The translations under genes were made by a program, and so were the position numbers. The notes beneath the pieces are model-generated. The model did no database searches and was not told the DNA's origin. It saw only the letters and a program-made list of their open reading frames with translations. Positions 57,152-64,000 of a stretch of DNA of 64,000 nt are shown here, one piece after another. This DNA comes from Lepas anatifera (Eukaryota > Arthropoda > Thecostraca > Lepadidae). Position 1 is the stretch's first letter; each line of letters opens with the position of its first letter. The stretch covers positions 461,501 through 525,500 of the forward strand of contig JAOTON010001351.1 of assembly GCA_034440635.1 (NCBI GenBank), read 5' to 3'.

Positions 57152-57890
57152 GTACGTGGTCAGCGATGATTGCAAAAACCCGGTAAGTAGTCAGCGATAG
57201 CTGCACGAACTGGGCAAGTAGTCAGTAACGATTGCCCAAACTCGTAAAACAGTCAGCCATAACAGTATGAATTATCGTTAAATAGTCAGCCATAGCCGCA
57301 TGAACTCGTTAAATAGCCATAGCTGCATGAACTCGTTAATTAGCCATAGCTGCATGAACTCGGTAAGTAGTCATAGCTGCATGAACTCGTTAAATAGCCA
57401 TAGCTGCATGAACTCGTTAATAGCCATAGCTGCATGAACTCGGTAATAGCATAGTGCATGAACTCGGTAGTAGTCATGCTGCATGAACTCGGTAAGTGTC
57501 ATAGCTGCATGAACTCGTTAAATAGCCATAGCTGCATGAACTCGTTAAATAGCCATAGCTGCATGAACTCGGTAAGTAGTCATAGCTGCATGAACTCGTT
57601 AAATAGCCATAGCTGCATGAACTCGTTAAATAGCCATAGCTGCATGAACTCGGTAAGTAGTCATAGCTGCATGAACTCGTTAAATAGCCATAGCTGCATG
57701 AACTGGTTAAATAGCCATAGCTGCATGAACTCGGTAAATAGCCATAGCTGCATGAACTCGTTAAATAACCATAGCTGCATGAACTCGGTAAATAGTCAGC
57801 GATAACTCCATGAACTTGGTGAGTATACGGTGATAGCTGCATGAACTCGTTAAATAGTCAGCCATAGCTGCATGAACTTACTACAGTGCA
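57152..57890 (+). repeat. About 27-bp minisatellite made from the 5' splice site of exon C
   Basis: About 22 units of CATAGCTGCATGAACTCG followed by GTAAGTAGT or a mutated GTTAAATAG repeat the end of exon C (GCTGCATGAACTTG) and its donor. Two or three early, longer units (57152-57250) show the transition from real donor to array. Intact GGTAAGT donors persist in several units (for example near 57360, 57570 and 57650). Confidence 0.92.
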
Positions 57891-58085
57891 AGACATTGCA
57901 GTTGGGTATAGCATCCAAAATACCTTCTGATGTGCTTGTAAACCTTCGGATGTGTTTGCATTTTCCTTAAAACTGGTTCTGCTTTACCAATTTTATATAC
58001 CTTTTTGAATGGATGCAGTTTAAAGTTACTGCTCATGATATTTTTTACACCAGGATCATTTTGTATATACCTAAGGCTGAATGGA
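57891..58085. other. Intronic spacer between two arrays
   Basis: Unique sequence with no feature recognised. Confidence 0.5.
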
Positions 58086-59480
58086 GCCAACCTGACTCTC
58101 TCACCCCACCAGCCATCTCCCAGGATTACCCTGACTCTCCCTCCCCACCAGCCATCTCCCAGGGCCACCCCTGACTCTCCCTCCTCACCAGCCGCCATCT
58201 CCCATGATCACCCTGACTCTCACTCCCCACCAGCCGTCTCCCAGGATTACCCTGACTCTCCCTCCCCACCAGTCATCTCTCAGGGTCATCATGACTCTCC
58301 CTCCCCACCAGCCATCTCCCAGGATTACCCTGACTCTCCCTCCCCACCAGCCATCTCCCAGGATTAGGATTACCCTGACTCTCCCTCCCCACCAGTCATC
58401 TCTCAGGGTCATCCTGACTCTCCCTCCCCACCAGCCATCTCCCAGGATTACCCTGACTCTCCCTCCCCACCAGTCATCTCTCAGGGTCATCATGACTCTC
58501 CCTCCCCACCAGCCATCTCCCATGATCACCCTGACTCTCACTCCCCACCAGCCGTCTCCCAGGATTACCCTGACTCTCCTTCCCCACCAGCCATCTCCCA
58601 TGATCACCCTGACTCTCCCTCCCCACCAGCCATCTCCCAGGATTACCCTGACTCTCCCTCCCCACCAGCCATCTCCCAGGATTAGGATTACCCTGACTCT
58701 CCCTCCCCACCAGTCATCTCTCAGGGTCATCATGACTCTCCCTCCCCACCAGCCATCTCCCAGGATTACCCTGACTCTCCCTCCCCACCAGTCATCTCTC
58801 AGGGTCATCATGACTCTCCCTCCCCACCAGCCATCTCCCATGATCACCCTGACTCTCACTCCCCACCAGCCGTCTCCCAGGATTACCCTGACTCTCCTTC
58901 CCCACCAGCCATCTCCCATGATCACCCTGACTCTCACTCCCCACCAGCCATCTCCCAGGATTACCCTGACTCTCCCTCCCCACCAGCCATCTTCCAGGAT
59001 TACCCTGACTCTCCCTCCCCACCAGCCATCTCCCAGGATTACCCTGACTCTCCCTCCCACCAGTCATCTCTCAGGGTCATCATGACTCTCCCTCCCCACC
59101 AGCCATCTTCCAGGATTACCCTGACTCTCCCTCCCCACCAGCCATCTCCCAGGATTACCCTGACTCTCCCTCCCACCAGTCATCTCTCAGGGTCATCATG
59201 ACTCTCCCTCCCCACCAGCCATCTCCCAGGATTACCCTGACTCTCCCTCCTCACCAGCCATCTCCCAGGATTAGGATTACCCTGACCCTCCCTCCCCACC
59301 AGCCATCTCCCAGGATTACCCTGACTCTCCCTCCCCACCAGTCATCTCTCAGGGTCACCCTGACTCTCCCTCCCCACCCGCCATCTCCCAGGGCCACCCC
59401 TGACTCTCCCTCCTCACCAGTCATCTCCCAGGATTACCCTGACTCTCCCTTTCCATCAGCCAGCTTCCGGGACCACTCTC
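58086..59480 (+). repeat. 39-bp minisatellite with pyrimidine tract and CAG
   Basis: About 35 units of the type GATTACCCTGACTCTCCCTC plus CCCACCAGCCATCTCCCAG. Each unit is a pyrimidine tract ending in CCACCAG, a textbook 3' splice site. Unit variants occur in a repeated order with a higher-order period of about 318 bp (compare 58483 and 58801). A 6-bp GATTAG expansion occurs in some units. The array ends about 70 bp before exon D. Open frames on both strands are repeat artefacts. Confidence 0.95.
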
Positions 59481-59553
59481 ACTCTTCAATAGCCAGGTCT
59501 CGGAACCACCTGACTCTTCCTCCGCACCAGTCATCTTTCGTTGGCCCTTGCAG

Positions 59554-59782
59554 CCGCTGACGCTGGATTAGTGCTCGATGCTATGTTGGTGTGCTCTGTG
59601 TTGACTGGAGGACCACGTTGCGCAGGGGTGCCAGCGGAGGGCGGTGACGCTGCACCGAGCACAACCACGTGGTACACCCCGGAGACCTGCTCCGGTGACC
59701 AACAGCCTGGGGTGGAGAAGCGACAGCGGCTTGCGCTCTCGTGGTCCCCCGGCCGCCGCAGGACTCCACTGCGTCTCGCCAG
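59554..59782 (+). CDS. Candidate host exon D
   Basis: TTTCGTTGGCCCTTGCAG precedes and GTACCC follows this 229-bp block. In the phase set by exon C (phase 1) it is open throughout and ends in phase 2. It encodes about 76 residues rich in Gly, Pro, Arg and Thr (for example GVEKRQRLALSWSPGRRR), presumably disordered. Support is weaker than for A-C because other frames are also partly open. Possible further coding at 59945-60019 was not phase-compatible. Confidence 0.45.
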
Positions 59783-62700
59783 GTACCCCCATGGAACTCG
59801 CAATTGTTGTCTCATGTGGGAGGACGCGATGCCAGGGCAATCAGACTAATTGTATTCACTGAGGTCCTCACTATTTGCACACAGCGGAGGGGACCAAACT
59901 GGCCCTTATTCCTGTAATCGCTGTAAACATACAAAGCTGGTCTCGGCTTTGCCGCTGAGGACAAGAACAGGAGCCGCCTGGACATGGTGGCGCTCAAACA
60001 TGATCCACATTTCGTGTGACTACTGAACAGCCTATGGAGATCAGAGGTGCAGAAAGTATGCTAGCTGTCACAATCTCAATCCGAGGTGTGCCTCCTCTCT
60101 CACACGGAGCTGGAAATTGCAATCGTACCCTTGTATGCTATTGCCAATTGCTGACTGTCCTTAGCCTGACTCTTCCTTTTCGCGGCAGACATGGTTCTAA
60201 CACCATATCATTACAGCATGGAAGTGCTAACACATGTGTTTCTGTTTTTGAAAGGTGCTTTCGTTTTTGGAAGGAGCGTTTCCAATTATGGGTCATTTTC
60301 CCATGATTGGAAAGGTAACTATTATTAGGGAAATAGTTATTATTAAGAGCGTAGCTATTATTGGGAGCGTAGCTACTATGGGACTCTGATCAGTTTCCCT
60401 CCCCTAATCTACTACCCCACACATCAACAAAAGGGATAAAAATGTGAAAAGTTTGTTAGATCATAGACGCATGGGCGTTTGAAGAGGGGGAGTACTCCCC
60501 TAACTCTCAAATCAAGAAGGGACGCTGTGACAATTTTTTTCGGACTCGATGCAGGTTTTTGCATGTTCTCCCTATGACCTGCGTGGATTTAGGCCTACGT
60601 CAATTCCTAGGTAAAGCGCAGTCCGGGCCGTCGGCTGCGCAGCCGGGCGAAACCTGGCAACTTGTAGACTTGCCATGTGATATGCATTTGATACTGCTCT
60701 ATTCATAATACTTTTTCCCAAAGTGTTTTCAGAAAACTAGGCCGAACCGATCTTTCATTCGGTAGAAAACTATTTCCTTCAATATAAGGTGGCAAACAAC
60801 GTCTACCTTAGTACGATAACGATATATTTTTCGAGATGGTTTTTGGACTGGTCATGGGCGCCGACAGCGGGGGGACGCGTTCCCTCCTGTTAGCCAACCA
60901 GGGAGGGACGTCCCCAAAACATGTTTGGTCCATTGTCATGAATGCTGTCAGGTACCGAATATGCTTAAAATTTGCCTTCCGTCGGTCAGCACCAGCCCGC
61001 GTCCGCCCCCCCCTTGTAAAAATTGTGTGGCGGCGCACCTGGGAATGGAAGGCATGTATCTGTGGCAATACTATCTGCCATGGCAGCTACCGAAATCAAC
61101 ACCACGTAGGTACATATTTTTGGGGAAATAGATTAGTATATTAATTGTTTGAAAATTTTAAAGTGATGCAATTGTCGTTATTCAATGATTATATTGGAAA
61201 ATCGGCTCCCAAAGATCAGCGTTTTGGCAGCTTCATACCCATGCACATGCAGGTCCGCACTTAAAATTCGGTGAACATTCTGCCTAGTGCCTCTAATGCC
61301 TCGGTTTTAATGCCTCGGAATGCTCAAAATTCACCTACCACACCTGATTATCACCGGTTTGGGATTCAACCTAATTTCAGTAAAAACTCCGGGGCAGCGA
61401 GCCTGCATAGACCTAATACTACGTCTATTGACCCAATAGGTACCGAGGTATTCAAATTCGTATACCATAGGAAGATCCAGCGCAGTCAAAATCCTGTTCT
61501 AACTCCATGCAGTTCAGGTTCCCGGGTGTTGCTTGCAACGCTCCACAGACTTGAGGTCTGCAGGCTCCACCTTGTCGCATCTACACTTCCAATTCCCACA
61601 CACATTGCCTTGTCGCTGTTGTGTAGTTTGCGTAGATTTGCTGGCCAGCTATTTTTTGTAATTAGTCATACCTTGGGCGTACCAGATACTAAGTTTAGGG
61701 TAAAAGGGGCCGCTAAATTTAACATACTAAGACTGTAAATGTGATTTTCCTTGCGAAAGTATGAATGATTTGACAGCAAACTATTTAATTGATGATTTAT
61801 ATTACTGACAATTATATATGCTTACAATCACTTTTTGTTTAAACGAATTGTTCATCATATTGCAAGGTTCTAGCCGGCTGCTTTCAGAAGACAAAATTCA
61901 TACAAGAACTACGAAGTTACTTATCCTGGACCATCCATACGAAAATGAAACAAACACCAAGCCGAGCATCGCCTACTTAACCTTCATCTTCTTCAGTTTG
62001 TTTGTGTTTTAAGCTCATGTCTATGTGGTCTGTATTTGTGTGTGTAGCAGCCGGAAATCCTTATCCTTATTCTCCTCCTCATCCTTAAACTACTTGGAGG
62101 TAGCGAGCGCATGCGCTTTGGGCAGCAGTGACCCTTCCAGGTAGAATGCCACCTTCCTTTACTCTCATCCATCCTTATCCTTCTCGTCTCGTTCCATAGT
62201 TTCTATTGTTTCATGTTCATTATGGCGGCACTTGAAAAGCCACAACCTGTGTGGAAGTGTCCGCAGCCAATACGATACAATTGTAGTCACCTCCACTTGT
62301 TGGACGACACGTACCACGGATGTCTCCGTGAAAAGGCATGGCTGCCGCTTCAAATTTATATTACATTTTCGCCATAACTTCAGCTTACATCTGCTTACTT
62401 CTGCTAATTTCTCATTACTTCTGCCGTCCACGGGGTAGATACTGTAGCACTAAGCACACCACCAGCACCGATGTCAGCCAGACCGGAAAATCCTAAAAGG
62501 TCACACGCGTGGCCAGCAGCCGCCTGGCGGTGCTGTGCGGAAACCACTAGTAGGCCTAAATTAAACTTTTGTCAGCCAATAACAGTACCAGAGTAATTAT
62601 TTTCCACCAATTCAAGCCTTTACCTAATATTAGTTAACCTAACTCCTCAAATACACAACCTAATAATAATTTCTACAGTATGACCGGAAGTAGGTCAACA

Positions 62701-64000
62701 TCTACCGCAACCGGTGGTGCAACGATCAACCCAAAGCGGTAGCGCGCTAGTGCTGTCGCCTTTACATACGAATCACTCAGAGGCGTTGCTCTCGTGACAA
62801 CCAGCAAATCAGCCGTAGACACCAGTCTACACCTCACCCGATCTCAAAAACACGATCCACCGATCGGAAAAGAATACCAATGCGGAAACAGCAGTACGGA
62901 GTCAGTCAACAGCTCGAGAAGTCAAGTGCTGTAAAACAAATTAACCGAGAACCACACGTTTTCCACTATCAAAGGCCAAAACCGGAGGAGAATATCCGCA
63001 AACTTTAAATATGGAAAGCTATTGAGGCATTAAATACAAGACCAAATACACTCTCTAAACGAATCAACAATAACTTATTCTGGCCAAACTATCCCGTGGA
63101 CAGGAAGCAATTGCCAGATTTCATAAGAAATCATCAAAGTCTCGAGAGAAAGTAGCCTAGGTTCAACCTTGCGTGACAATGATTCACCATTTCCGGCATT
63201 ACAATATTCCGTTTAATCAGAACAAACTGTCCCGAATTTCATGACAAAATAACGAAGCCACGAAAGTCTTAGGCTGGGAAATTGTAAGTAAGTCTTCATT
63301 TAAACCTCGGAATAAACAAAACCTATATCCAAAAGAATACTAAAGCAAATCAAGTACCTCAATTATAATTGATTATTGAGACTGCAAGCATAGCAATGCA
63401 TAACACTTAAGTGGAAGCTGGTAGTATGTGAACGTTACGGCGCAGGCCCGTTCTACATCTAATCATTCGCTAAAATGATTACCAACTACGACGTCGTAAG
63501 TCTAGCAAAATGCTGCACTGCAAAAGTTTGGCTTAAACGTAAACTGTAAACCAAATAAGTGGCACTGAGTGTAAGAGTGACTTACTGAGATAAATGGCCG
63601 TCTGGAAAGATTATTACCACTACAATCTAGCTACACAAACCAATTATCCAATGAGCTCACAACTTACTAGTTCTAGAAAGGTCAACTCCCTCATGGTCCA
63701 GGCCGGCATGTGCATTTGAAAGCAGCGTTAGGAAAGAGTATACAAATTTCAGCTATCATCTCTGCATTCTGGAAAGTGATCCTTGAAATTCTACAAACTC
63801 TAACGGCTTCGGCAAACATCCGCTACATGAGGTCAAGTACTCTTCCCAACTAAAACCCAGTGAAGTCTTGCTGAAAACATGACGTATTCTGCTGAACATT
63901 AACCCTATCCCGTTATGATAAAAAACATGTGAATGTTGAGAGTGCTCTAATAACTATTGAAAAAGGAATTAAGTAGGTATCTAGCAAAATATCCACGACT
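59783..64000. other. No gene recognised to the right edge
   Basis: 60830-61130 has MITE-like G/C tracts (GGGCGCCGACAGCGGGGGG and CCAGGGAGGGACG). The plus frame at 61271-61738 (155 codons) has no recognisable motif. 62440-64000 is AT-rich without coding frames. No RNA genes were seen. Confidence 0.45.

Noticed and set aside
54778..57186. 802-codon plus frame and three minus frames of over 700 codons
   Set aside because: They arise because the 39-bp unit is divisible by 3 and lacks stops. Only the last 199 bp before a donor site looks like a real exon.
58185..59085. Frames of about 290 codons on both strands in the pyrimidine-CAG array
   Set aside because: A repeat artefact; the strands mirror each other and no unique sequence is included.
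59945..60019. Terminal exon after exon D
   Set aside because: A coding-like frame exists (RSRLDMVALKHDP, then stop) but the phase does not fit exon D and the acceptor is weak.

Overview
The window is intergenic and intronic DNA of an animal, most likely an invertebrate. Evidence: U2-type introns, tRNA-derived SINEs, several LINE clades (CR1-like with a PHD finger, I-like with RNase H), Penelope-like elements with a GIY-YIG nuclease, a Ty3/gypsy LTR retrotransposon, many short inverted-repeat elements, and long minisatellites. No operons, rRNA or bacterial genes were seen. The species cannot be fixed from the sequence alone.

Layout. 1-13343 is a nest. A minus-strand CR1-like LINE (PHD finger at 13028-13343, endonuclease at 5128-5737, reverse transcriptase at 1-1682) is split by a complete gypsy element (5738-13027, 221-bp LTRs, 5-bp target duplication) and by a second, plus-strand LINE (about 1683-5130). 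The gypsy reverse transcriptase is itself split by a 1.9-kb insertion (8572-10468, 11-bp duplication) that carries two further small inverted-repeat elements. 13580-23216 is a head-to-head inverted dimer of Penelope-like elements inside a 14-bp target duplication. Each arm carries one transposon that the other arm lacks. 23.2-45.8 kb holds LINE relics, an I-like LINE tail with a complete RNase H, a SINE, an exact 46-bp minisatellite, hAT-type MITEs and TTAA-flanked elements rich in AGGTCA words.

46.6-59.8 kb appears to hold part of a host gene on the plus strand. Four candidate exons (46570-46794, 53180-53302, 56953-57151, 59554-59782) have splice sites and compatible phases, and would encode about 259 residues of a charged, coiled-coil-rich protein that I do not recognise. 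The third exon sits between arrays made from its own borders. About 54 copies of a 39-bp unit ending in the 3' splice site lie upstream, and about 22 copies of a roughly 27-bp unit spanning the 5' splice site lie downstream. The rest of that intron is a second 39-bp array whose unit is a pyrimidine tract plus CAG. This splice-border-anchored minisatellite arrangement is the most unusual thing in the window. 59.8-64 kb holds nothing I can name.

Most long open frames in the minisatellites are artefacts of repetition. Several frame breaks in the mobile elements fall in homopolymers and could be decay or sequencing error.
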